From assembly GCA_038210415.1 (NCBI GenBank), contig JBBQWS010000063.1:1-16697 (forward strand): a DNA stretch of 16,697 bases, given 5' to 3'. The notes beneath the pieces were generated by a model, which saw only the letters and a program-made list of their open reading frames with translations, had not been told where the DNA came from and did not search any database. This document shows, piece after piece, positions 1-7,100 of the stretch (within the stretch, counting starts at the first letter, position 1; every line of letters starts with the position of its first letter). Source of the DNA: JBBQWS01 sp038210415 (GTDB lineage Bacteria > Actinomycetota > Actinomycetes > Prado026). A program made the position numbers and the translations under genes.

Positions 1-1
1 G

Positions 2-769
2 GACGAGTTCGCGAGCCACGTCACCGAGTTCGAGCGCCCGACGCGAGCCCGCGACGTCGGGCTGACCAGCGTCGTCAGTCGCGACGTCATGCTCTGGGCG
101 CGCGGCGTCGCGGCGGCCGACACACCGGACGCAGCCCTACACCACCTCGAACAGATCACCCACGCGATGGTGAAGAACATGTCGGCGCTAGACCGCGTCG
201 AGGCGGCAGCCCGCGCCGGTCGAGCAGACCTGCTGTCGGAGTGGGCGGAGGAGCTCGCGACCCTGGCCGACCTGACCGGGGCGCCGTGGGCGAGGGCATC
301 AGCCGATCACGCACGCGCCCTGATGGCCGGCGGCTCCGAGGCGGAGGCGTTGTTCGATCGCGCGCTCGACGCTCACGCACATTCGCCGCGTCGCGCCGAC
401 CGCGCGCGGACGGAGCTGGCGTTCGGTGAATTCCTCCGCCGCTCCCGGCGTCGCGTCGACGCACGCGAACACCTCCGCGCTGCCCTCGACATCTTCGACG
501 ACCTCGGAGCCACCAGATGGGCGACCCGGGCCCGGCACGAGCTCCGGGCGTCGGGCGAGACCTCACGCAAGCGTGACTCGGGCACGACGGTCGACCTGAC
601 GCCGCAGGAACGGCACGTCGCCGAGCTCGTCCGCCAGGGGCTGAGCAACCGTGACGCGGCTGCCCAGCTATTCCTGTCCCCGCGCACGATCGACTTCCAC
701 CTGCGCAACGTGTTCACCAAGCTCGGAGTCTCCTCGCGCGCCGAGCTCGCAGCACTCGAGCTGCCCTGA
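2..769 (+). CDS. LuxR-type HTH transcriptional regulator, C-terminal part (5' end outside window)
   Basis: The reading frame is open from base 2, and the first in-frame ATG (89) has no good ribosome binding site, so this is most likely the C-terminal part of a longer regulator. The last 60 residues (nt about 595-769) form a LuxR/GerE winged HTH: LTPQERHVAELVRQGLSNRD, then LFLSPRTIDFHLRNVFTKLG. The preceding 170 residues are helical and rich in Ala, Arg and Glu (EALFDRALDAH, AREHLRAALDIFDDLG), like the TPR-type sensor region of large LAL/MalT-type ATPase regulators. Family knowledge suggests a DNA-binding activator; the ATPase half would lie upstream. The MFS pump starts 98 nt downstream on the same strand, so the regulator may control it, but that is inference. 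Confidence 0.85.
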   Translation, partial: DEFASHVTEFERPTRARDVGLTSVVSRDVMLWARGVAAADTPDAALHHLEQITHAMVKNMSALDRVEAAARAGRADLLSEWAEELATLADLTGAPWARASADHARALMAGGSEAEALFDRALDAHAHSPRRADRARTELAFGEFLRRSRRRVDAREHLRAALDIFDDLGATRWATRARHELRASGETSRKRDSGTTVDLTPQERHVAELVRQGLSNRDAAAQLFLSPRTIDFHLRNVFTKLGVSSRAELAALELP

Positions 770-785
770 GCGCTCACTCCGGAAC

Positions 786-801
786 CCGGTGGTTTCACCG
801 G
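786..801 (+). terminator. Short perfect hairpin between regulator and MFS gene
   Basis: CCGGTG-GTTT-CACCGG forms a 6-bp perfect stem with a 4-nt loop, 16 nt after the regulator stop codon. No T-run follows, so it is a weak terminator or attenuator candidate at best. Confidence 0.3.
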
Positions 802-866
802 CGCGACCGGGAACCCCACCCGCGGAAGGTGGACTGGTCCGCACCCGCCGTCCGCCAGGAGCAGCC

Positions 867-2342
867 ATGAGCCACCACGACCCCCACCCCACACCCACCC
901 TCCCGTCACGCGACGGGATCGCGCACCACCCGGAGACCGAGCCGTCACGGTCCTGGGGCGTACTCATCGTCGCCCTCGTCGCGCAGGTCCTCGTCGTGCT
1001 CGACATCTCCATCGTCAACACCGCGCTGCCCACCATCGGCCAGAGCCTGAACCTGGACAGCGGAGACCTGCAGTGGCTCGTCACGGCGTACCTGCTGCTC
1101 TCCGGAGGCGGCCTCCTCCTCGGCGGTCGCATCGCCGACCTGTTCTCCCGACGCCGGGTCTTCATGACGGGCCTCGGCCTGTTCACGACCGCGTCGCTCC
1201 TCGCCGGCTTCGCCGGCAGCGCCACGATCCTCGTCGCAGCCCGCGCCACCCAAGGACTCGGCGCCGCCCTCATGACCCCGGCCGCGCTCTCCCTCATCGT
1301 GACCACCTACTCCGGCGCCCAGCGCTCCCGCGGTCTCGCCCTGTGGGGAGCGGTCGGCAGCATGGCCGTCGCGGGCGGCGTGCTCTTCGGCGGCATGCTC
1401 ACGACCTGGGCCGGCTGGCAGACCATCTTCTGGGTCAACGTCCCCGTCGGCGCAGCAGCGTTCGCGGCCGCGCTCGTCGTTCTCCCCCGGCAGACGACAG
1501 GACGCGCTCACCGCAGCCGGCTCGACCTGCCCGGTGGAGTCACCCTCGTCGCCGGCCTGACCGCGCTCCTGCTCGGGATCCAGGGCGCCAGCCAGAACGG
1601 CTGGACCTCCCCCACCACGCTCGCGCTGTTCGCGGTGGCCGTTGCAGGTCTCACCGGGTTCCTCGCCATCGAGCGCCGGGTCACCTCGCCGCTGGTCCCC
1701 CCGCACACCTGGAAGGTCACGACCCTCGTCGCCGGAACCGGTGTCATGCTCGGCGCGACCGGCATCCTCGTCGGAACCATCTTCCTCACCTCGATCTTCG
1801 TCCAGACCGTCCTCGGCTACTCGGCCCTGCAGACCGGCCTGGCGTTCTTGCCGCTGGCACTTGCCATGGCCGGCGCCGCGCACTCCGCCAGCCACCTCGC
1901 CGCCGTCGTCGCTGCTCGCTGGATCGCCGGCGCGGGCCTGGCTCTGACGGTCGCAGGCGCGCTCCTGCTGTCGAGGTCGCCGGCGACCGCGCACTACGTC
2001 ACCGATCTGCTGCCCGGTCTGCTGCTCCTCGGCTTCGGCATCGGCCTGGTGTTCGTTTCGGTGTCGATGACGGCGATGAACGGCATCCCAGCACAGCACG
2101 CCGGGATGGCCTCCGGCTTCCTGATGACGGGCCACGAGGTCGGGGCCGCTCTCGGCGTGGCGATCATCTCCGCCGTCGCCGCCACCGGCGGCAGCCTCGC
2201 GACCGCTGCCGGTGCCGGAGACGCGTTCGGACGAGGAATGGTCGGTGCGTCCGTTCTCGCCGTCGCCGTCGCCGTCGTCGCCGTCACCAAGATGCCAGCG
2301 ACTCGCCAGGCAGCCGGCGCCGTCGTTCACATGCACCACTGA
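867..2342 (+). CDS. MFS drug efflux transporter, DHA2 (EmrB/QacA) family, 14 TM
   Basis: A 491-residue integral membrane protein predicted to export drugs or metabolites by proton antiport. ATG 867 is chosen because AGGAG (857-861) sits 5 nt upstream and the protein then starts just ahead of TM1; the open frame further upstream overlaps the regulator. The DHA2 signature LDISIVNTALP is at residues about 45-55 in TM1, and the MFS motif A loop GGRIADLFSRRRVF at about 86-99. About 14 hydrophobic segments and the length fit the DHA2 group rather than 12-TM pumps. Both ends are His-rich (SHHDPHP at the N terminus, HMHH at the C terminus). The substrate cannot be told. The upstream LuxR-type regulator on the same strand is a plausible controller. 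Confidence 0.9.
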   Translation: MSHHDPHPTPTLPSRDGIAHHPETEPSRSWGVLIVALVAQVLVVLDISIVNTALPTIGQSLNLDSGDLQWLVTAYLLLSGGGLLLGGRIADLFSRRRVFMTGLGLFTTASLLAGFAGSATILVAARATQGLGAALMTPAALSLIVTTYSGAQRSRGLALWGAVGSMAVAGGVLFGGMLTTWAGWQTIFWVNVPVGAAAFAAALVVLPRQTTGRAHRSRLDLPGGVTLVAGLTALLLGIQGASQNGWTSPTTLALFAVAVAGLTGFLAIERRVTSPLVPPHTWKVTTLVAGTGVMLGATGILVGTIFLTSIFVQTVLGYSALQTGLAFLPLALAMAGAAHSASHLAAVVAARWIAGAGLALTVAGALLLSRSPATAHYVTDLLPGLLLLGFGIGLVFVSVSMTAMNGIPAQHAGMASGFLMTGHEVGAALGVAIISAVAATGGSLATAAGAGDAFGRGMVGASVLAVAVAVVAVTKMPATRQAAGAVVHMHH

Positions 2343-2399
2343 GCCGGCTGCTGACCCGGGTACGCCCCCTCCCATGGGGCTTACCGGTTGCACACCCTC

Positions 2400-2438
2400 G
2401 CAGCAGGTCCGTCCCGACGACCCGGCCGGGCCTGCTGC
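2400..2438. terminator. Inverted repeat after MFS gene, possible transcription terminator
   Basis: The arms GCAGCAGGTCC (2400-2410) and GGGCCTGCTGC (2428-2438) pair over 11 positions with one G-U in RNA, around a GC-rich 17-nt loop. It lies 58 nt past the MFS stop codon. There is no U-tract, which is common for actinobacterial terminators, so the call is tentative. The rest of the 2343-2577 gap shows no gene; it must carry the promoter of the acetyltransferase. Confidence 0.4.
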
Positions 2439-2577
2439 CGACTCGGTGGTGTTCGCGCCCGGCGATGGAGATTCCTAGGTCGCGGTACTTCACGAACCTG
2501 GTGATTCCACCGGTTCAACCACCCTCCCATCTCCCCAGCGTCGACGACATTCGATCCACCGCTGTCGAGGAGCCGTC

Positions 2578-3261
2578 ATGACCGTCACCCTGCTTTCCGC
2601 GACCATGCCCGTGCCGCTGGTACGTCACCTGCGCAGCTGGGCCGGCGCAGTCCCGACGCGACCCGGACTCACCGTCATCGCCAACCCGCGCGTGGCCCGC
2701 GCGGGTTGGGACGGACGTCCCGAGCAGCTCACAGGTCTGGTGGACCCGGCCGGGCGCTGCGTCGTCAGCCTTCCGCCAGATGCGGCCTACGCGGCCACGA
2801 CACTGCTAGGCACTGACGGCCCGGTCGACGTCCTTCCGGCACTGCTCGGGATGCCCGAGCGGACTGTGCAGCCACGCGTCTACCGCTGGACGACCGCACC
2901 CGCCGACCTCCCCCGTATCGGACAGTGGCTCCCGGCTACCCACCACGACGTCCCCGAGTGGCTGCGCCGCTTCGGCGGCGAGGTACTCGTCGCCAGCGAC
3001 GCCCAAGGCCGGCACCTCGCCGGGGTCGGCATCAAACGCCATGACCACCTGGTGCAAGAGCTCAGCGTTGGGACAGCTCCCGAGGCCCGCGGTAGAGGTC
3101 TTGCTCGACTCCTGGTCGCACAAGCCGCCGCATCCTTGCTGTCCCGTGGGGTCGTGCCGACGTACCTGCACCTGCCCGACAACGAGGCATCCGCGCGGGT
3201 AGCGACGGCAGCTGGCTTCCCGGACCGAGGCTGGCACGGCCTGGCACTGAACGGATCTTGA
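2578..3261 (+). CDS. GNAT family N-acetyltransferase
   Basis: A 227-residue protein with a C-terminal GNAT fold. Motif A (acetyl-CoA pyrophosphate binding) is at about residues 164-180: VGTAPEARGRGLARLLV, with the R/Q-x-x-G-x-G/A signature as RGRGLA. Motif B follows as YLHLPDNEASARVATAAGF, typical of FR47/GNAT C-terminal ends. The first 100 residues do not match anything I recognise and may form a degenerate second GNAT-like lobe. ATG 2578 is preceded by GAGGAG (2567-2572) with 5 nt spacing. It stands alone: 235 nt from the MFS gene and followed by a non-coding stretch. The acetylated substrate cannot be inferred. Confidence 0.85.
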   Translation: MTVTLLSATMPVPLVRHLRSWAGAVPTRPGLTVIANPRVARAGWDGRPEQLTGLVDPAGRCVVSLPPDAAYAATTLLGTDGPVDVLPALLGMPERTVQPRVYRWTTAPADLPRIGQWLPATHHDVPEWLRRFGGEVLVASDAQGRHLAGVGIKRHDHLVQELSVGTAPEARGRGLARLLVAQAAASLLSRGVVPTYLHLPDNEASARVATAAGFPDRGWHGLALNGS

Positions 3262-3481
3262 TCTGTCGCCCAGACCTCCTTGCCGCAGAAGACGAGGAGT
3301 GCTCCAGCGCTCCCTCGGAGCCATCCGTCACCGTCGCCGCAGCGCTCAGTACATCGGTCAGGGCGTGGTCTCAGTCGGATCGGGCGGCATACAGGACCGC
3401 ACAGCGGAGGAGTCCCCTTCAGAGGCCCCGACAACGTGAACCCTGTTGGCACAGGTCAGGTTGGCTGGCACCACCCGCCCC
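3262..3481. other. Non-coding gap after the acetyltransferase gene
   Basis: I see no convincing gene. Open frames across it have no family features and poor codon pattern. A small inverted repeat (CCTGT-TGGC-ACAGG, 3442-3455) is present. Together with the HIT remnant that follows, it forms a degenerate spacer between the acetyltransferase and the sugar-acid locus. Confidence 0.5.
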
Positions 3482-3679
3482 ATGACCCAACCGAAGTCGG
3501 CAGCTGTCGTCGCCGGCCAAGCGGAAGCAAGCCTCGACTACCACGACGAGACCGTTGTGGGCTTCATTGCCCTGCACCCCGCCGTAACTGGCCATCTTCT
3601 CGTCGTACCACGCGAGCACGCGGTGGGCTTCGAAGACCTCGATAGAGTCACGAGCGCTCATGTTGACTGCTTCGGATGA
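3482..3679 (+). pseudogene. HIT family (histidine triad) hydrolase fragment
   Basis: From ATG 3482 the frame encodes about 65 residues. VVAGQAEASLDYHDETVVGF and HPAVTGHLLVVPREHAVGF match the N-terminal half of HIT nucleotide hydrolases (family pattern IVAGE.PAS..YEDE..VAF.D..P..PGHLLVVPKEH). The usual N-terminal CxFC zinc motif is missing: the start reads MTQPKSA. The frame stops at 3677-3679, before the catalytic HxHxH region, and I do not find that region in any frame before 3846. This is a decayed or truncated gene, not a functional HIT protein. It lies at the left border of the sugar-acid locus. Confidence 0.7.
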
Positions 3680-3784
3680 CGGCGAACATGCGGTGTAGCG
3701 AGCCCTTGGCAACGTCGAGCCAACGGCTCGGGTTGCCCAGGGTGGAGGCCGAGCCCCCGCCTCTCGTTCCGTTGGTCGGAATCT

Positions 3785-3803
3785 CCTTCCCGCTATCGGA
3801 AGG
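3785..3803. promoter_or_regulatory. Inverted repeat upstream of the forward ADH gene, candidate operator
   Basis: CCTTCC-N7-GGAAGG is a perfect 6-bp inverted repeat, 42 nt before the ATG of the zinc alcohol dehydrogenase. The position suits a repressor or activator site. No -35/-10 pair is clear around it. The binding factor is unknown; the IclR protein encoded nearby is one possibility. Confidence 0.3.
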
Positions 3804-3845
3804 CTGGTACCGTCCGTTTCGATGGCACATGCATGAGGAGGCCTG

Positions 3846-4793
3846 ATGCAGGCGTTGGTATTCACCGAACCAGGTCGGGTCGTCATGCGCGACGAGCCGA
3901 CTCCAGTTCCCGTCGGCGACGAGGTGCTCGTCACGATCGAGGCGTCGGGCATCTGCGGCAGCGAGCTCCACGGGTTCCGTTCTGTCGGAATGCGCAAGCC
4001 CCCGCTGATCATGGGGCACGAGTTTGCCGGGAAGACGGAGGACGGCAGCCGAGTCGTGATCAATCCGCTGCTCACCTGTGGCACCTGCTTCGCCTGTCTC
4101 GGCGGCCACGAATCGGTCTGCGAGGATCGCCAGTTGCTTGGGGTGACTCGGCCCGGAGGTTTCGCTGAGGCAGTCGCCGTGCCGCGGAGTTCACTCCATT
4201 CACTACCGGACGACGTCGACTGGACCGCCGCAGCACTTATCGAACCACTCGCCAATGCTGTGCATGCGTGGCGACTCGCGGCTCCGGCTGCCGGGCCGGT
4301 CGCGGTGCTTGGTGCCGGATCGATCGGGCTCGTCTGCCTGCTGGTTGCGCTTCACAGCGACGCCGGATCGGTCGTCGTGGTTGACCCTTCACCCGATCGC
4401 CGAGCGGTAGCGGCGCGGCTGGGAGCCGACGCGGTAGCAACCCTGGACGAGAGAAAATCCCGTTTCGGAATCACCTTCGACGCCGTCGGACTGCCGGCGA
4501 CGCGCAGGACCTCGCTGGGACGACTGCGCCCTGGAGGCACCTCGGTCTGGCTCGGCCTGGCGGCCGCCGACTCAGGCTTCGACGGCAACGACCTGGTCCG
4601 CGCCGAGAAGCGGGTTCTCGGTTCCTTCGCCTACACCCCCGAAGACTTCGCCGAGGCGATTCGACTCGCCTCGGCAGTTGACCTCAGCTGGGCCACCGCC
4701 GTCCCCCTGCGGACCGCGAGTGAAACGTTCATGCAGTTGGCCGAGGGCCGCACTGACATCGTCAAGGCAGTCCTGCGGCGCGAGGGTGGGTGA
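3846..4793 (+). CDS. Zinc-dependent alcohol/sugar dehydrogenase (MDR family)
   Basis: A 315-residue medium-chain dehydrogenase/reductase, a little shorter than the usual 340-350. The catalytic zinc ligand region is GICGSELHG (Cys37) with GHE (His58, Glu59) and a Glu in LIEPLANAVHAW (Glu133). All four structural zinc cysteines are present in CGTCFACLGGHESVC (78, 81, 84, 92). The NAD(P) site is GAGSIG at 156-161 and is followed by VVVVDPSPDR. It probably oxidises a sugar, polyol or sugar derivative, as sorbitol and threonine dehydrogenases of this branch do. ATG 3846 has AGGAGG at 3836-3841. It is coupled through GTGA to an SDR remnant. It shares LGSFxYT with the reverse-strand dehydrogenase, so the two are likely related in substrate. 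Confidence 0.88.
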   Translation: MQALVFTEPGRVVMRDEPTPVPVGDEVLVTIEASGICGSELHGFRSVGMRKPPLIMGHEFAGKTEDGSRVVINPLLTCGTCFACLGGHESVCEDRQLLGVTRPGGFAEAVAVPRSSLHSLPDDVDWTAAALIEPLANAVHAWRLAAPAAGPVAVLGAGSIGLVCLLVALHSDAGSVVVVDPSPDRRAVAARLGADAVATLDERKSRFGITFDAVGLPATRRTSLGRLRPGGTSVWLGLAAADSGFDGNDLVRAEKRVLGSFAYTPEDFAEAIRLASAVDLSWATAVPLRTASETFMQLAEGRTDIVKAVLRREGG

Positions 4794-4873
4794 TCGGAGT
4801 GCGCGTTCTTGCTGGCAAGGGAGTGCTGGTCATCGGTGGCACCCGAGGGATCGGAATGGTCTGCGCCGTTGAA
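4790..4873 (+). pseudogene. Short-chain dehydrogenase (SDR) N-terminal remnant
   Basis: GTG 4790 overlaps the TGA of the upstream dehydrogenase by 4 nt (GTGA) and is preceded by a GA-rich site (GAGGGTGG). The first 24 codons read as an SDR start: LAGKGVLVIGGTRGIG carries the Gly-rich TGxxxGIG cofactor motif as GGTRGIG. After that the frame continues to 5122 without any SDR feature: no NNAG, no Ser...YxxxK. A different frame reads SLDDVTDVTYGRTVDLL at 4903-4953, which I cannot assign. Most of the gene has therefore been deleted. The intact gene would have been the partner of the zinc dehydrogenase in one operon. Confidence 0.6.
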
Positions 4874-4966
4874 GACCAGATGCCCTCCGTCGACCCTCGC
4901 GAGCCTCGACGACGTCACCGACGTCACCTACGGCCGGACTGTGGACCTGCTGCGCCCCGAGATGAG

Positions 4967-6001
4967 TCATGCACCCGCTCCCTCGGGTCCACTGTCGGGC
5001 CAGACCTGCAGCAGTACCTTCCCACGTGGGCCGACCGGCATTCGCATGGCCGAGACGGCGGCGGCCCAGTCCGAAAGCGCGAACCGGTGCGTCACGAGGA
5101 AGCCGAGGTCGAGCCGGCCTGAGTTGAGCAATTGCACGACCTGCGCCCACGCCGTCGCCGTATAGCTGAAGCTGCCCAGCAGCGTGACATCGCCGTTGAC
5201 CAGGTCGTCGATCGGGAGCTCGGCCAGGCGGCCGGTACCCGCGAGCCCGAGCAGCACGACGGTGCCGCCTCGGGCCGGAGCGCGCAGCGCCGCCGCGACT
5301 GCAACCGGTACTCCGGCCGCCTCGACGACGAGGTCGTACCCGGCCCCGGCCTCCGCAGGGCTGGTGACGAAACGGTCGGCGCCGGCTGCAGCCGCTAGGG
5401 GAGCTTGTTCCGCCCTGACCCCCAGCAAGGTCACCGAGGCGGGCGACCAGAGCCGGGCCAGCCTGACCGCGAGCAGCCCGACCGTTCCGTCCCCGACCAC
5501 GAGCACGCGCTGGCCCGGGCGCGGAGCCGCTCGCAGCAGGGCCCGCAGCACCACCGCTGCGGGTTCGACTAGCGCTCCCGACTCAGCCGAGACCGACGGG
5601 TCGAGGACATGGACGAGAGCGACGGGCGCGGCAACCAGGTCGGCCGCGGCTCCGTCGCGGACGAACCCGAACACGTCGTACGTCGCGCACCGGTTGGTGT
5701 CGCCGGCCACGCAGGCCGAGCAGTGCCGGCACGGGACGATGCCTTCCACGACGACACGGGAGCCCACCGGTGGCGCGTCCGGCGACGTGCCCGCATCGAC
5801 CACGACGCCGCTCCACTCGTGACCCAGAACCAGGGGCAGCCGGACGTAAGCGGGGTCGATGCTGCCGTCGATGATCTCGAGGTCGGTGCCGCACAAGCCG
5901 ACGACCGTCGGGCGCACGAGGACGTAACCGGTCGTGAGAACCGGATCGGGGTGGTCCTGCAGTGCTACGGCGCCCGGGTCCGAGACGACCAGCGCCCTCA
6001 C
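4967..6001 (-). CDS. Zinc-dependent alcohol/sugar dehydrogenase (MDR family), second copy
   Basis: A 344-residue MDR protein. The start is GTG at 6001, overlapping the TGA of the IclR gene by 4 nt; an upstream in-frame ATG would run deep into the regulator and adds only Arg/Gly-rich sequence. The catalytic region is GLCGTD (Cys37), GHEWSG (His61, Glu62) and LVEPAAV (Glu146). The structural zinc cysteines are in CRHCSACVAGDTNRC (91, 94, 97, 105). The cofactor loop is GDGTVG (170-175), with Asp in place of the usual Ala or Leu. The family oxidises polyols, sugars or amino-alcohols with NAD(P). Coupling to the IclR gene means it is expressed with the regulator. The LGSFSYT element matches LGSFAYT in the forward dehydrogenase. 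It could supply the first step (sugar to lactone) or oxidise a side substrate. Confidence 0.9.
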   Translation of the reverse strand: MRALVVSDPGAVALQDHPDPVLTTGYVLVRPTVVGLCGTDLEIIDGSIDPAYVRLPLVLGHEWSGVVVDAGTSPDAPPVGSRVVVEGIVPCRHCSACVAGDTNRCATYDVFGFVRDGAAADLVAAPVALVHVLDPSVSAESGALVEPAAVVLRALLRAAPRPGQRVLVVGDGTVGLLAVRLARLWSPASVTLLGVRAEQAPLAAAAGADRFVTSPAEAGAGYDLVVEAAGVPVAVAAALRAPARGGTVVLLGLAGTGRLAELPIDDLVNGDVTLLGSFSYTATAWAQVVQLLNSGRLDLGFLVTHRFALSDWAAAVSAMRMPVGPRGKVLLQVWPDSGPEGAGA

Positions 6002-6843
6002 CGGATGCCCGCAAGTCGACGCGGGGTACCGCGCAGCTGGTCGGTGACCTGGTCGGCCGCGGCGCGAACGGCCTGGCCCAGTGCGTCGACGGCCGTCGGC
6101 GCCAGGTCCCGCTTGATGCCCGTGGCGCTGATCGCACCCGCGCACGCGCCCGTGTAGTCGTAGAAGGCCGCTCCGATGCAGAAGATCCCCTCGACATCCT
6201 CCTCGTCGTCGACCGCGTACCCGCGCTTGCGGGTGGCATGCAGATCGACGAGCAGCTCGTTCAGGCTGGTGATCGTCTTGGGCGTGCGGCGCTGCAGTCC
6301 GGTACTGGCGACCAGCGCCGCGATTTCGTCGTCCGAGAGTGCCGCCAGAATCGCCTTGCCCGCCGAGCTGACGTGCGCGAGCTCGGGCACGCCGAGCGGG
6401 GTGTGGAACCGGATAGCGCCAGGAGCGTCGACGCGCTCCACGAACATCGGCTGCGACCCGTCGTTGACCGCGGCACGGGTGGTCAACCCGGTGCGGGCGC
6501 TGAGCGCATGCAGCACCGGCCGACAGAGCTGGCCCAGCGGAAGCCGGTTCGCCGAGACGTCGCCCAACCGCACCAGAGCCAGGCCGAGCTGGTAGCGCGG
6601 GCCCGGGTCGGTCGTCCGCAGGTACCCCTGGTCCGCCAGGGTGTGCGCGAGGGCGAACGCTGTGCTCTTCGACGCGCTCAGACCACGCGCGAGCTCGCTG
6701 ACCGTGAGTCCGTCCGCCGGACCCTCCGCCACGATGTTCAGCAACCGGAGCGCACGCGCCACGCTACCCACCGTGTACCGCGACTCCGCCTGCGTCGGGT
6801 GCGGCGCCGGGGCGCCCGAAGCCATGCCCTCGCTGCTGGCCAC
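5998..6843 (-). CDS. IclR family transcriptional regulator
   Basis: About 281 residues from GTG 6843, which has AAGGGAG 4 nt upstream; ATG 6825 is an alternative with a closer, weaker site. The N-terminal winged HTH (about residues 23-85) includes SVARALRLLNIVAEGP and LTVSELARGLSASKSTAFAL. The C-terminal effector domain includes TRAAVNDGSQPMFVERVDAP, HVSSAGKAILAALSDDEI, RGYAVDDEEDVEGIFCIGAA and DYTGACAGAISATG, all typical IclR blocks. Family members bind small acids or sugar-acid intermediates and act as repressors or activators of adjacent catabolic operons. It lies divergent from the long forward operon and ahead of its coupled dehydrogenase, so it is the obvious local controller, probably also of itself. 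Confidence 0.93.
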   Translation of the reverse strand: MASSEGMASGAPAPHPTQAESRYTVGSVARALRLLNIVAEGPADGLTVSELARGLSASKSTAFALAHTLADQGYLRTTDPGPRYQLGLALVRLGDVSANRLPLGQLCRPVLHALSARTGLTTRAAVNDGSQPMFVERVDAPGAIRFHTPLGVPELAHVSSAGKAILAALSDDEIAALVASTGLQRRTPKTITSLNELLVDLHATRKRGYAVDDEEDVEGIFCIGAAFYDYTGACAGAISATGIKRDLAPTAVDALGQAVRAAADQVTDQLRGTPRRLAGIR

Positions 6844-7015
6844 CAGGCTCCCTTCGGTCGCGCTGCCGTTCGACCCTGCCAAACGAGTCCTACCGTAACC
6901 GAACGCGATCGCCGGTACCACCAGCGCCGGGAAAGGCACATCGTGCTCGAGGCTGCTCTGGAAATCAAAGGCGGGCGACGGTTGGGTCACGATCTCGTCG
7001 CTACGACGCCCGGCC

Positions 7016-7044
7016 TTGACAGGCTGACGCGACGATGCTCGACT
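7016..7044 (+). promoter_or_regulatory. Candidate promoter of the sugar-acid operon
   Basis: TTGACA at 7016-7021 is a perfect sigma-70-type -35 box. With 17 nt spacing, TCGACT (7039-7044) lies in the -10 place and keeps the first T, the A and the final T of the consensus. A start near 7050 would give a leader of about 50 nt before TTG 7101. Confidence 0.45.
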
Positions 7045-7069
7045 GTGCCGTCTTACCAATCTGCGTTCT

Positions 7070-7081
7070 GTTCTGCCGAAC
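7070..7081. promoter_or_regulatory. Palindrome GTTC-N4-GAAC, candidate IclR operator
   Basis: GTTCTGCCGAAC is a perfect 4+4 palindrome around four bases, placed between the candidate promoter and the ribosome binding site of the first operon gene. IclR-family sites are commonly short palindromes near promoters of this kind. The half site CCGAACG recurs at 6899-6905, nearer the iclR start. Assignment to the local IclR protein is inference. Confidence 0.35.
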
Positions 7082-7100
7082 GATTCTGGAGGTGGCGCGG

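Noticed and set aside
945..2393. Long reverse-strand open frame (482 codons) across the MFS gene
   Set aside because: Its product is Gly/Asp/Glu/Arg-rich low-complexity without family motifs. It is the antisense shadow of a GC-rich membrane protein gene.
3680..3780. Possible transposase remnant on the reverse strand next to the HIT fragment
   Set aside because: A short stretch looked protein-like but no transposase motif, inverted ends or target duplication could be seen.
3419..4255. Reverse-strand open frame (278 codons) spanning the HIT fragment and the ADH start
   Set aside because: No family motif, overlaps the well supported forward dehydrogenase and shows low-complexity composition.
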